Shown: positions 16,409 to 24,740 of the stretch, in pieces | Layout of the letters: every line of letters starts with the position of its first letter | Position numbering within the stretch: position 1 is the first letter of the stretch | DNA from: JBBIKU01 sp037445245 | GTDB taxonomy: Bacteria > Chloroflexota > Anaerolineae > Anaerolineales > Anaerolineaceae | Assembly (NCBI GenBank): GCA_037445245.1 | Contig: JBBIKU010000001.1 | Span: forward strand, 8,510 to 72,509 | Length of the DNA stretch: 64,000 nt | Direction: 5' to 3' | Made by a program: the position numbers and the translations under genes | Notes under the pieces: model-generated | Database searches by the model: none | Seen by the model: the letters and a program-made list of their open reading frames with translations, nothing else | Told to the model about the DNA's origin: nothing

Positions 16409-17427
16409 ATGCGCACTTTCCTGCAATTTGTGGCACTTTTTATTTTATTGTCGCTGCTAGCGTCGACCACCCTACCAAGTGTCTATGGCACACGCTACCC
16501 GCGCAACATCGAACCGGAATTCGATAGCCGGGTACGACCCATTCACCGTAATGCTTTGATACGCCGTATCCCTGACGCTGTTTTTATCGGCGATTCGACT
16601 CTGGGGGACAATGTCGATTTTCAACAGATTCATGCGCTGCTGGGGATCAAAACATACGACATCGTCATCTACGGCTCAGCTTCGGCATTGTGGTACTTGA
16701 TCATCAAAAATAACATCGCCGTCTCCCCGATAACGCCAGACTATCTGGTGCTCTTTTTCCGCGAGACAATGCTCACCACACCCGATTACCGAGTGACCGG
16801 GCAATACTTCCCGATCATTGAAGAGTTTGTTGGAAAAAATGATGACTTGCTGGCGCGTTATTCCTATCTTGATCAGATGAGCTGGCTTGAGAAGCTGGCT
16901 GAGCGTTATTTTCCGCTTTACGGCGACCGACTGAACTTCCGCAACAGTTTGGAATATCGCTTCAACCACACCTTACCTTTGCTGCTTCTGACCTGTGGCG
17001 AGTTTTGTGTTTCCGAGGCACGAGAGCTCGTTTACGCCGCAGATCTCGACATGGACCAATTAATGATGGAGCAATTCGGTGCTGAGCACAATCTGACTCG
17101 TGAACAAGATTTTTTCTTTAACTATCGTGTGAGCGTTCCTACCTGCCTGAGATGATCCGCCTAACCAAGGAGAACGGTATTCAGCTCATCCTGGTGGAAA
17201 CAAAGACCTTCCCTGCCGCCCTCTCTTCCAATAAATTCTTTCTGAATCTGTGGTACCGAAAGGCATTGCAAGATTACCTGCGCGCCAACTAAGTCCCCCT
17301 GATCAGTTTTACCGATGACCCGCGCCTGCCCAGAAATCTATTTAGAGATTCCCTGCATATGACCAACGAAGGACAAGCGCTTTTCACCCGTTTGCTGGCG
17401 GAAGCGCTGCACCCGCTGAGGCGCTGA
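16409..17427 (+). pseudogene. SGNH/AlgX-DltD-like acyltransferase partner, broken by a frameshift and a stop codon
   Basis: The N-terminal part (248 residues in frame from 16409) has a signal-anchor helix and a GDS-type nucleophile block, FIGDSTLGDN. Near 17128-17131 one base seems lost: the continuation ERSYLPEMIRLTKENGIQLILVE is in another frame. That second frame is then cut by an in-frame TAA at 17290-17292 and goes on as VPLISFTDDP to the expected SGNH Asp-His block, RDSLHMTNEGQ, ending at 17425-17427. Joined, the pieces make a normal ~340-residue membrane-anchored SGNH protein, the usual partner of the MBOAT gene just upstream. Two independent lesions argue for real decay rather than one sequencing error. 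Confidence 0.8.
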
Positions 17428-17478
17428 CCCCCTTGCCCTGCTAGCCTGTTGGTGAAGCGTCATGCGGCGGCGGATCAA

Positions 17479-17727
17479 TCAAGTAATCCGGCGGTGCGGG
17501 GCGCGCCCGTTTTTCGCTCCCCACCCAAACCGGAGAGTCGATCTGGTTGCCCCCCGGATGTGTGAAAAAAAATCAGTCACCGGCGAATGAGAGGGAATCT
17601 CGTCACCACCACCTTGATTCTGGCGCAATTCTTTTTCAATGAACAAAAGAAAAATAATACGGGCAGCAATGGCATACACTGCTAGTTGCAAAAACAACAT
17701 CCACACAACCTGCGGGATTGCAGACAT
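17479..17727 (-). CDS. Small membrane protein of unknown function
   Basis: An 82-residue reading frame with one N-terminal hydrophobic segment (about residues 6-29: VVWMLFLQLAVYAIAARIIF) followed by a charged, glycine-rich cytoplasmic tail. The sequence AGGAGG lies 14 bases upstream of the ATG, a strong though slightly distant ribosome binding site, and is the main reason to believe the gene. No family recognised. It is convergent with the broken SGNH gene. Confidence 0.45.
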   Translation of the reverse strand: MSAIPQVVWMLFLQLAVYAIAARIIFLLFIEKELRQNQGGGDEIPSHSPVTDFFSHIRGATRSTLRFGWGAKNGRAPHRRIT

Positions 17728-18126
17728 GATTCACTCGCGTTCCTCCTTTCATTGATTCACCTGCCAAAGCAGTTATCTTGAAACGAGAGTTTGATGCGGC
17801 TTTGATGAATTCGTATTGTGTAAGCCCGCTTTAGGCAGGTTCCCTCCTTGACCGAAATAATCCGAATCTGCTACCTCGATATCAGGATTATATATTGTAT
17901 TTATTGGTTATTATTCATCTTTATTATACAATGATATTCTAAGAAGTCAATCACTCGCTCAGCCACTCACTCATCTTCCCAAATCGGAGACAAAACAGAA
18001 CTTCATTGTGTCGCTTTTGATTCCTCGCTCGTCGCCCCCTACCAACGCGAGTACAATTAAGGCAGCCTGTTTCCATCGCGCCGCAATGTCACTGGTCGCA
18101 GCGAGCGATAAGAATTGGAGCGAGCC
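17728..18126. other. 399-base intergenic region, AT-rich in the middle
   Basis: No gene is visible. The centre (about 17880-17940) is strongly AT-rich and contains ATTGTAT and ATACAAT as a loose inverted repeat. The block GTACAATTAA (18051-18060) could hold a -10 (TACAAT) for the plus-strand gene that starts at 18127, but no matching -35 is found. The region lies between divergent genes, so it probably contains both promoters. Confidence 0.4.
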
Positions 18127-18702
18127 ATGAACGAACAGAATTACCCACCCGAATCCGAAAAGGGAAGAACAGCTGAATTACCGCCCAACACGTTAAACGC
18201 TGCCACAGTCACCATTACCCGCGGCGTTGCACCCAGCGTGAACGCCAACACGGTTACTGTCCGCCAAGGGGTGGTGAAAATCATCAACGCCGATGTGCTG
18301 GTAGTGCGGCAAGGCAGCGTTCTTAAAGCCGAATCCAAGCAGCTAGAGATGTCACAGAGTGCTGTGGCGCTGGTGCGCAGCGATACCGCCGAACTGACCA
18401 CTTCCAGAGCAGCAGCGGTGGTCGCTGGTGGCGATGTTCACATTGATCAGGGCAGCACTAAGGTGGTGCTGGCGCGTGGCGACGTGCACCTCGACCAGGC
18501 AGCTTCGGTGGCGGTGTTGGCGCGTAGTGTGCGCTCCGAGAACAGCGCTACCGTTTTTCTGCTGGCAAATAAAATCGAAGGTGATGTACGCACGGCTTTT
18601 GGCACCCGCGAATCGGTGATTTTTGGCGCCGTTGCCGGCGTGGTTGCCAGCATCATCATGTTGGTGGCAAACATGATCAAAGCGCGCAAAAAGAAATCCT
18701 GA
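18127..18702 (+). CDS. Repeat-patterned protein with C-terminal membrane anchor, unknown function
   Basis: A 191-residue protein. The ATG at 18127 has GGAG six bases before it and is preferred over an in-frame TTG at 18115. Residues ~25-150 repeat a short beta-type pattern of hydrophobic pairs separated by small/polar turns (for example VTVRQGVVKIINADVLVVRQG and DVHIDQGSTKVVLARGDVHLDQ-like units of about 16-18 residues), as in bactofilin-like or other beta-helical proteins. The C-terminus is one transmembrane helix (AGVVASIIMLVANMI) and a basic tail. It resembles a cytoplasmic beta-solenoid tethered to the membrane. No homologue is recognised by name; a polymer-forming scaffold is one possibility. 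Confidence 0.6.
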   Translation: MNEQNYPPESEKGRTAELPPNTLNAATVTITRGVAPSVNANTVTVRQGVVKIINADVLVVRQGSVLKAESKQLEMSQSAVALVRSDTAELTTSRAAAVVAGGDVHIDQGSTKVVLARGDVHLDQAASVAVLARSVRSENSATVFLLANKIEGDVRTAFGTRESVIFGAVAGVVASIIMLVANMIKARKKKS

Positions 18703-18715
18703 ACGCCGCCCCATC

Positions 18716-18734
18716 TTACTTGGAGATCAAGTAA
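18716..18734. terminator. Hairpin between convergent genes
   Basis: TTACTTG (18716-18722) and CAAGTAA (18728-18734) form a perfect 7-bp stem with a 5-base loop. It lies exactly between the stop of the repeat-patterned protein and the stop of the PfkB kinase, where a shared bidirectional terminator is expected. T-tracts on either side are weak. Confidence 0.45.
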
Positions 18735-18735
18735 C

Positions 18736-19791
18736 TTATGAATGGTTAGTGGCTATGCGCAGTTCCTCGAGCGCCTGGTCACACGCTTCAGCCGGAATAA
18801 CTCGCAGCGCTGTCGATCGCTGTCCCACCATAAACTTCAACAGCGTCTTGCCCGCCGGTAGCATCGTCGCCCCGCCGTAGACCGTAGTTGCCAGCGCGCC
18901 CAACCCTGCCGCCAGGAAAGCAATCGCCGGCAGGCTCAATCCCCTCAACCAGCCAAAAAGAAGCCCGGCACAAAAGGCATCTCCGGCACCGGTAGCATCC
19001 ACGGTTTCCGCTGCCAGCGCCGGAAACCTCACCCGCTCCCCCGTCGTCGCCAGCAGACAGCCCTCGCCACCCAGTTTGAGCGCCGTCAGGCTCACCGGCT
19101 GTGCCAGCAAGCGGTCAGTTGCCCGCTCGGGATCAGCGCTACCGAGCAACACCCGGGCTTCATCCACCCCCATCGCACACAACGCCAGCCCTGGCAAGAG
19201 TTTGCGCATTTCATTAGGACAATGAAGCGCCGGGTCGAGGGCGGTATCCAAGCTGAGGGCGACCCCGCCACGACGCGCCAGAGCCACCGCCTGCCACAGC
19301 GCCTGGCGCTGCGGCGCTTCCAGTAAGGCATAACCAGAAAGATGCAGTGCCCCCGCCCCTGCAAAAACCATATCGCCAATTGCTATGGGGTCAAGTCGGG
19401 TATTTGCGCCGCGACAGGTATACATGGTGCGTTCGCCGTCAGGTGTCACCGCCACAAAAGACAAACCGGTCACCGCCTCAGCGCTGCGCTGCACACCGCC
19501 GATATCCACTCCGGCATCTGCCACTGCCGACAACACAAGCTCAGCCCAGGCATCTTGCCCGCAGCATGCCAGCAGGCGCGCTGGAACACCCAGCCGCGCC
19601 AACACAACCGCGCTGCCAGCGGCACTCCCGCCAGGGCGCAGCGCCACCTGCTGCGCAAAAGATTCTCTGCCGGGTTGAGGAAGTGCATCAATCGCCATAA
19701 CCGCGTCAAGGCTGATGTCACCCAGCACCACCACCGCTTTGCTGCCCACGCAAGCAGCATGCCCGCCTCGCCCTACCCCCATTGCAGGCAT
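18736..19791 (-). CDS. PfkB-family carbohydrate kinase
   Basis: A 351-residue ribokinase-fold sugar kinase. The N-terminal signature region VLGDISLDAVMAID with LRPGGSAAGSAVVLARLG (the PfkB GG motif), and the C-terminal anion hole and catalytic base DATGAGDAFCAG (~265), are intact. It phosphorylates a sugar or nucleoside with ATP; the substrate cannot be read. The ATG begins at the base before the upstream stop region (RseC-like gene ends at 19792), so it is the last gene of the Rnf operon. A sugar kinase at the end of an rnf operon is odd and may reflect read-through. An alternative ATG lies three codons in. Confidence 0.88.
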   Translation of the reverse strand: MPAMGVGRGGHAACVGSKAVVVLGDISLDAVMAIDALPQPGRESFAQQVALRPGGSAAGSAVVLARLGVPARLLACCGQDAWAELVLSAVADAGVDIGGVQRSAEAVTGLSFVAVTPDGERTMYTCRGANTRLDPIAIGDMVFAGAGALHLSGYALLEAPQRQALWQAVALARRGGVALSLDTALDPALHCPNEMRKLLPGLALCAMGVDEARVLLGSADPERATDRLLAQPVSLTALKLGGEGCLLATTGERVRFPALAAETVDATGAGDAFCAGLLFGWLRGLSLPAIAFLAAGLGALATTVYGGATMLPAGKTLLKFMVGQRSTALRVIPAEACDQALEELRIATNHS

Positions 19792-20235
19792 CTACGGTTC
19801 TTTCGGCGGGTGCACACTCATAATGGTGGGATTAACGTGTTTGGTTTGGGGTTGTAATCGAGAAAATACATAAAGAGACAGCGTATACAACGCCACCAGC
19901 CCAATCCCCACCAGCAGGGAGAATAATTCGGGATTAACCGTGAACCAATGCATGCCCGCAAACACACCGCCCAGCAACAATATCAATGGCGCTCCGTAAA
20001 GCAGAAAGGAGGCGATCATCACGCTGCGTCCCGAGATCGATACTTGCACCCGATCACCTGGCTGAACACCGATCGGATCAGTGGCAGTAAGACTCCTTTC
20101 CTGTGCCTCGCCCGGAGCACACATCAGGCGCGCCCCGCAATGATGGCAGTCTTCACCTTGCGTCAGGCGAACAACCGCCATGCCGTTTCCGACTTTTTCT
20201 ACAATGCCAATTTCAAAGAATTCTTCGCCGTTCAT
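19792..20235 (-). CDS. RseC/MucC-family membrane protein (SoxR-reducing system type)
   Basis: A 147-residue protein. The N-terminal domain has the RseC-like cysteine cluster (CHHCGARLMC, ~30-39), a small beta domain (GDRVQVSI) and then two transmembrane helices (about 72-95 and 103-125). RseC proteins occur with Rnf/Rsx complexes and are thought to help deliver electrons to or mature the complex. Here it follows rnfB by 30 bases on the same strand, which supports the assignment. Confidence 0.82.
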   Translation of the reverse strand: MNGEEFFEIGIVEKVGNGMAVVRLTQGEDCHHCGARLMCAPGEAQERSLTATDPIGVQPGDRVQVSISGRSVMIASFLLYGAPLILLLGGVFAGMHWFTVNPELFSLLVGIGLVALYTLSLYVFSRLQPQTKHVNPTIMSVHPPKEP

Positions 20236-20265
20236 GGCTCACAATGGTAGCCGGTTTGCCGTCGA

Positions 20266-21066
20266 TCAAACATCATGAATCAGGATCGCCTTGGTTGGGC
20301 ATTTGTCGACCGGAATCAAATCCAGGTTGAGATTTTTATAATCGACCACCCGCGCCAAATAATCTTCAACTACGATCGTCCCTTCCGAAGGGCGGGCACA
20401 GATTCCGCAGGCGATGCACGCCGCCGCGCAAATCTTGCGCGCCGTGCGCGGCTCGTCATGATTTTGGCAATAAACCACCAACTTGCGGTCAATCGGGTGG
20501 ATTTCAATGATGCCCCGTGGGCAGGCTTTGGCGCACAACTCACAGCCGGTGCACAGGTCTTCTATCACCACCGGTAGTCCATTTTCATTCATGTAAATGG
20601 CGTCAACCGGGCAAACCTTGACGCAGTCGCCACCGCCCAGACAGCCGTAGGCACACAACTTGTCGCCGCTTGCTACCTGCACCATGGCAGCGCAATCAGA
20701 CGGTCCTTCATAGTGAGCGGGCTTCTTGACTGCTTCTGCCTCACCACCCTGACACAGGACATATGCCACACGAGTGATCGTCTCACCGGCATCCACTCCC
20801 AGCAGGTTGGCAACTTGTTGAGCCACTTCAGCGCCGCCCACCGGGCAACCGTTGGGTGCAACCTGCCCTGCCACCGCTTGGACCGCAAAATCATAGCATC
20901 CGGCAGTGCCGCAGGCGCCGCAGTTGACGTTGGGCAGTACCTCGTACACTCGAGCCACCAGCGGATTTTCTTCGACGCGCAGCTTCTTGTCCGCAATAGC
21001 AAGTATGACGGCAAAGAACAGTCCCAAACCGCCCATGGTGGAAATAGCCATCAGCGTCGTGTCCAT
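20266..21066 (-). CDS. rnfB: Ion-translocating oxidoreductase subunit B (Rnf ferredoxin-like subunit)
   Basis: A 266-residue peripheral subunit with an N-terminal membrane helix, then the Fe-S domain CGACGTAGCYDFA (~50-62), and ferredoxin clusters CLGGGDCVKVCP and CTGCELCAKACP; further cysteines occur in CAAACIACGICARP. RnfB accepts electrons from reduced ferredoxin and passes them to the membrane subunits of the Rnf complex, which couples ferredoxin:NAD+ oxidoreduction to Na+ or H+ transport. It is separated from rnfA by the NusG-II protein and apbE genes but shares their strand and close spacing. Confidence 0.93.
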   Translation of the reverse strand: MDTTLMAISTMGGLGLFFAVILAIADKKLRVEENPLVARVYEVLPNVNCGACGTAGCYDFAVQAVAGQVAPNGCPVGGAEVAQQVANLLGVDAGETITRVAYVLCQGGEAEAVKKPAHYEGPSDCAAMVQVASGDKLCAYGCLGGGDCVKVCPVDAIYMNENGLPVVIEDLCTGCELCAKACPRGIIEIHPIDRKLVVYCQNHDEPRTARKICAAACIACGICARPSEGTIVVEDYLARVVDYKNLNLDLIPVDKCPTKAILIHDV

Positions 21067-21076
21067 ATCACCGCAC

Positions 21077-22078
21077 TCACCTTTCCTGTTGCACCAGATA
21101 ACCCCTAAAACCAGAACTCATTAATATTTTACCCGATTTGTCAACAATTAACGATTCCACACCTGGCAAGCTTTCCACCAACGCTAATCCATCCGCTGCA
21201 CCCAAAACAAACACTGCCGTCGACAGGGCATCGGCATCAGTGCAATCGGCGGCGATCACCGTCACACTTTGCGCGCCTTGCGCTGGCATGCCGCTGCGCG
21301 GATCAAGTATGTGATGGTACCGACGACCGCCCTGCTCAAAGTATTGCTCGTAATCACCCGAGGTTGCAACGGCGATATCCTCAAGCGCAAGCGTGCCAAT
21401 TAGCTCGCCCTGGCGGCGGGGATGCTGAATGCCCACCCGCCAGCCGCCGCCCACGGCAGCAATATCGCCACCGGCGTTGATCAGCGCCTGCTGTACACCA
21501 TGCCGGCGCAAGGCGTCCGCCGCCTGCTGCACGGCGTAGCCCTTCCCAATTCCGCCCAGGTCCAATTCAACTCGGTGGGGGCGCTTGAGGCGGTTTTGAT
21601 CCAACAACTGCAACTGTCCCCACCCTGAGTGTTCCAGCGCATCTAATCGGTCGTGTTCCAATGGCAAGGCAGGGGAACCACCGCCGAATCCCCAAACGGT
21701 CACCAGCGCCCCCAGCGAGGCATCAAAGGCACCGTCCGATCGTTGCCACCACTCGTCGCTGCGCTGCAACAGGCGGTAAATTTCAGGTTCAACAACAATC
21801 GTGGAGGTCGGGGCGTGATTGGCACGCCACAGCGGGCTATCAGGTCGTTGAGCCGAGAGCAATGCTTCGACCCGCGCCACTTCGGTAAAAGCAGCCTGAA
21901 TGGCTGCCTCGGCGCTGCCGGTTTGGGACTGGCGCACCTGAATCTCAATCAACGTCCCCATGGCGATGCGGGTGCGTTTTACAGTTGTTAAAGGTCGCTC
22001 TTCAAAAAGACCCGCCAGCGCGTATCCTGCCAGGAACAACAACATCAACCCGCCGGTGTAAATAGCAGTTTTTCTCAT
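21077..22078 (-). CDS. apbE: FAD:protein FMN transferase (ApbE)
   Basis: A 333-residue exported flavin transferase. Residues 1-25 from the ATG at 22078 form a signal anchor (TGGLMLLFLAGYALAG). The ApbE domain follows, with MGTLIEIQV, SDEWWQRSDGAFDASLGALV, ELDLGGIGKGYAVQQAADAL, INAGGDIAAVG and DPRSGMPAQGAQSVTVIAADCTDADALSTAVFVLG, including the Mg2+/FAD binding Asp and Thr positions. It attaches FMN covalently to Thr in RnfG and RnfD, so its presence inside the rnf operon is functionally consistent. The open frame extends 45 codons upstream into the preceding gene; the ATG at 22078 matches the family start. Confidence 0.92.
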   Translation of the reverse strand: MRKTAIYTGGLMLLFLAGYALAGLFEERPLTTVKRTRIAMGTLIEIQVRQSQTGSAEAAIQAAFTEVARVEALLSAQRPDSPLWRANHAPTSTIVVEPEIYRLLQRSDEWWQRSDGAFDASLGALVTVWGFGGGSPALPLEHDRLDALEHSGWGQLQLLDQNRLKRPHRVELDLGGIGKGYAVQQAADALRRHGVQQALINAGGDIAAVGGGWRVGIQHPRRQGELIGTLALEDIAVATSGDYEQYFEQGGRRYHHILDPRSGMPAQGAQSVTVIAADCTDADALSTAVFVLGAADGLALVESLPGVESLIVDKSGKILMSSGFRGYLVQQER

Positions 22079-22110
22079 GTGGAGCAGCCGAACCCACCTG
22101 ACAACTTGCT

Positions 22111-22857
22111 TCAGGTGGATACAATCTCGACCAACAAGCGGTTGGGAGCACAGGCAATCACATCCCCGACTGCAGAGATCCAGCCAGTGTGTTCGCAGAT
22201 GCGATTCCTGCAACTCGCTTGCTGCGCCCGCACCATACCATCCTGAAACTGTAGCAGGGTTTTACCCAACGCCCCGGATACCTTAACTGAACGGTAAGCA
22301 CGACTTAATGGAATGTGATCGACAACGCCCTTCTCATTGCGGATGACTGCCACGAGGACGTCGCTGCCCACCCGCCGCGGCAGCCAGTCAGCGGCGACAT
22401 AGACAGCATTGAACAAGAAAGCCGCCCTGCGCCCGCGCAGTGCAGCGCGTAGCTCCGCCAGCGCCGATGGAAAATCCAACTCCGGGTCATAAACAGGACG
22501 GGCATCATCGCTCAGCAGCAAATCGGAGTCCACTGCCACTGGGAGTGGCTCAAATCGAAAGTTGACGTTCCCTCTGGCAGCAAACCTCTCGGCTTCTGCA
22601 ACAGGATCAAACGCATCGGCAATTGCAGCCGCCCAGCGCCCTTTCGCGGTGATGCTGGCTGATGTATCGCGGCGCACAAAAGGGTTGAATGCTGCTACTG
22701 CCGATTGCAGCACTTCGGCATCGCCGGGCAAGAATCCGTACAGGCTAAGGAAACGATTTTGCCGTGGAAGGCTTTTGATCTTTCCGGCACCGTACCCCAA
22801 TCCCAGCGCGGCGGTGGCGAGTGCAGACAATTTGAGAAATTCACGACGAGTAATCAT
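22111..22857 (-). CDS. Tat-type exported protein with C-terminal NusG domain II
   Basis: A 248-residue protein. The N-terminus has a twin-arginine type signal (RREFLKLSALATAALGLGYG). The middle (~40-185) matches no family I recognise. The last ~60 residues follow the NusG_II pattern: SGALGKTLLQFQDGMVRAQQ, then CRNRIC, GWISAVGD and CAPNRLLVEI, with three cysteines. NusG_II proteins are frequent next to ApbE and Rnf genes and are thought to act extracytoplasmically in maturation of flavin or Fe-S subunits. AGGA stands 7 bases before the ATG. It sits between rnfA and apbE. Confidence 0.75.
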   Translation of the reverse strand: MITRREFLKLSALATAALGLGYGAGKIKSLPRQNRFLSLYGFLPGDAEVLQSAVAAFNPFVRRDTSASITAKGRWAAAIADAFDPVAEAERFAARGNVNFRFEPLPVAVDSDLLLSDDARPVYDPELDFPSALAELRAALRGRRAAFLFNAVYVAADWLPRRVGSDVLVAVIRNEKGVVDHIPLSRAYRSVKVSGALGKTLLQFQDGMVRAQQASCRNRICEHTGWISAVGDVIACAPNRLLVEIVST

Positions 22858-22923
22858 AGGTTTTCCTGTTCGATTTCCAAAACTTTCAGGCGGTATTCAC
22901 ATCCAGCATCCCGGCACAGGTTT

Positions 22924-23496
22924 CTAGACCATCCCGGCGAATCCCAGAAATGCCAGCGCCAGAATGCCTGCGACGATCAATGTAATTGGCGCACCGCGAA
23001 ATGCTGGCGGCACGTCCGCCAGTTCCAGTTGTTCGCGGATACTCGCCATCAAGATTAGCGCCAGGGTAAAACCGGCGCCAGCGCCCACCCCGAACACCAA
23101 GCTCTGAATAAAGTTGTATTCGCGCAGCGAGAGGAACAGTGCCAGTCCCAAGATGGCACAATTGGTGGTAATCAGTGGCAAATAGATGCCCAAGGCGCGG
23201 TAAAGCGGCTGGCTGACCTTTTTAATTACCATTTCGATAAATTGCACCAGCGAGGCGATCACCAGGATAAAGGACGGTATCTGCAGAAATTCCAGGTTGT
23301 AAGGCACCAGCACTTGATTGAAAAGCAGCCAGCTAATCATTGCTGTGATCGACATCACAAAGGTAGTTGCCATACCCATCGATATCGATGAACTAACTTT
23401 GCTCGATACACCGATGAAAGGGCAGATGCCCAAGAAATAAGTCAGGACGAAATTATTGACGACAGCCGCCGAGAAGAATAACAAAGCCAGTTCCAT
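22924..23496 (-). CDS. rnfA: Ion-translocating oxidoreductase subunit A (Rnf membrane subunit)
   Basis: A 190-residue membrane protein with six predicted helices. It begins MELALLFFSAAVVNNFVLTYFLGICPF, the standard RnfA/NqrE start including the conserved Cys in GICPF, and contains LITTNCAILG with the second conserved Cys; these two ligate the membrane [2Fe-2S] in RnfA/RnfE. The ATG at 23496 fits the family; the open frame extends further upstream but overlaps rnfE. The rnfE stop (23498-23500) is one base before this start, so the pair is coupled. Confidence 0.94.
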   Translation of the reverse strand: MELALLFFSAAVVNNFVLTYFLGICPFIGVSSKVSSSISMGMATTFVMSITAMISWLLFNQVLVPYNLEFLQIPSFILVIASLVQFIEMVIKKVSQPLYRALGIYLPLITTNCAILGLALFLSLREYNFIQSLVFGVGAGAGFTLALILMASIREQLELADVPPAFRGAPITLIVAGILALAFLGFAGMV

Positions 23497-23497
23497 C

Positions 23498-24178
23498 TTA
23501 CACCCCCGCCCGTTCCAACGGCGACCGGGCATCTGCTCGCTTGTACCCGGCGAGCACCGTCTCGCGCTGGCGGCGACGCTGGCGAGCGACGTATTCATTG
23601 GCAGCGGCAATCATCAACCCCAGCGTGACAAAGGCTCCGGGGGGGAGGATCATGATCAACCAGGGTTGAAAGGTTTCGGGCAGCACAGCAAAACCCAGGA
23701 TGGTACGCGAACCAAACAGTTCGCGCACGCTGCCCAGAGCAAACAACGCCAGCAGAAACCCACTGCCATTGCCCAGCGCGTCCAACACTGCTCGTCCGGG
23801 ATTGTTCTTGGAGGCAAACGCCTCCTGTCTACCCAGAATCAAGCAGTTGACCACAATCAACGGGATGAAAGGCCCCATCGCCCGGCTCAAATCGGCGAAC
23901 TGCGCCTTCATTACCAGATCCACAATCGTGACGAAGGTGGCAATGATGACAATGTAAACTGCAATGCGCACCTGCGAAGGAATAAGTTTGCGGATGAACG
24001 AAATGATCAGGCTCGAAAAGAACAGGACAAAAGTAACCGCCAACCCCATGGCAATGCCGTTGATGGCGCTAACGGTCACTGCCAGGGTGGGACACATGCC
24101 AAGCATTTGCTTGAAGATAGGATTGATCTCCCACAGTCCCTTGACGTATTCTTTGCCCAGGCTCATTCTTTGGTTCAT
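23498..24178 (-). CDS. rnfE: Ion-translocating oxidoreductase subunit E (Rnf membrane subunit)
   Basis: A 226-residue membrane protein, paralogous to RnfA with inverted topology. KGLWEINPIFKQMLGMCPTLAVT holds the conserved Cys of the GMCP motif and LIVVNCLILGRQEAFAS the NC motif. The ATG at 24178 with GAGG six bases upstream is preferred over a TTG at 24193. It lies 7 bases after the rnfG stop. Together with RnfA it forms the inner electron-transferring, ion-conducting core. Confidence 0.93.
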   Translation of the reverse strand: MNQRMSLGKEYVKGLWEINPIFKQMLGMCPTLAVTVSAINGIAMGLAVTFVLFFSSLIISFIRKLIPSQVRIAVYIVIIATFVTIVDLVMKAQFADLSRAMGPFIPLIVVNCLILGRQEAFASKNNPGRAVLDALGNGSGFLLALFALGSVRELFGSRTILGFAVLPETFQPWLIMILPPGAFVTLGLMIAAANEYVARQRRRQRETVLAGYKRADARSPLERAGV

Positions 24179-24185
24179 ATTTGCC

Positions 24186-24740
24186 TCATTCAACCAATGA
24201 GCGGCGAAGCTCCGCTACACCTTCGTTGATGATATCTACCACCGCCCGGCTTGAGATGGTGGCGCCCGTGATGGCTTGCACTTCGTTGGGCATCGAAGGT
24301 GCAGCACCTTTAACCCAGGTAATCGCCGGTGAAGTCACCAATCCTTTGAACTGGTCTTTAAATTTCTCTTCGTTGATCAGCGCTCCAAGCCCCGGCGTTT
24401 CGCTGTCTTCGAGTACTTCGATGGCGACGATCTGACTCAAATCTTCGTTCAAGCCAGCCATCAGCCGGATGGTGCCCTGGTAGCCTGTGCCTTCATAAAC
24501 CATGGCGTAACCGACAAACCGATCGTCAGAATCAAACACCCGGTAAACGGTGAAATCAACGCCCTCCACCTTTTCGTAACGTTCGCCCGCGGGTTGCACC
24601 ATGAAAACAGCTTGTTCAGTCGTTGCGTCGAGATTGGCAGTAATGAGCGACTGTGCCCACGCGTTCACCCGTGAAAGGATACCGCCAGAAATAATCGCCA
24701 CTGTACCCAGAGTCAAAACCATTACCAGCACCTGCTTCAT
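24186..24740 (-). CDS. rnfG: Ion-translocating oxidoreductase subunit G (FMN-binding Rnf subunit)
   Basis: A 184-residue protein with one N-terminal membrane helix (VLVMVLTLGTVAIISGGIL) and an extracytoplasmic FMN_bind domain. ITGATISSRAV carries the Thr that ApbE flavinylates. VLEDSETPGLGALI is the conserved ET(P)GLG element. Its ATG overlaps the rnfD stop (ATGA), which also settles the start; the open frame upstream belongs to the rnfD shadow. Confidence 0.94.
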   Translation of the reverse strand: MKQVLVMVLTLGTVAIISGGILSRVNAWAQSLITANLDATTEQAVFMVQPAGERYEKVEGVDFTVYRVFDSDDRFVGYAMVYEGTGYQGTIRLMAGLNEDLSQIVAIEVLEDSETPGLGALINEEKFKDQFKGLVTSPAITWVKGAAPSMPNEVQAITGATISSRAVVDIINEGVAELRRSLVE

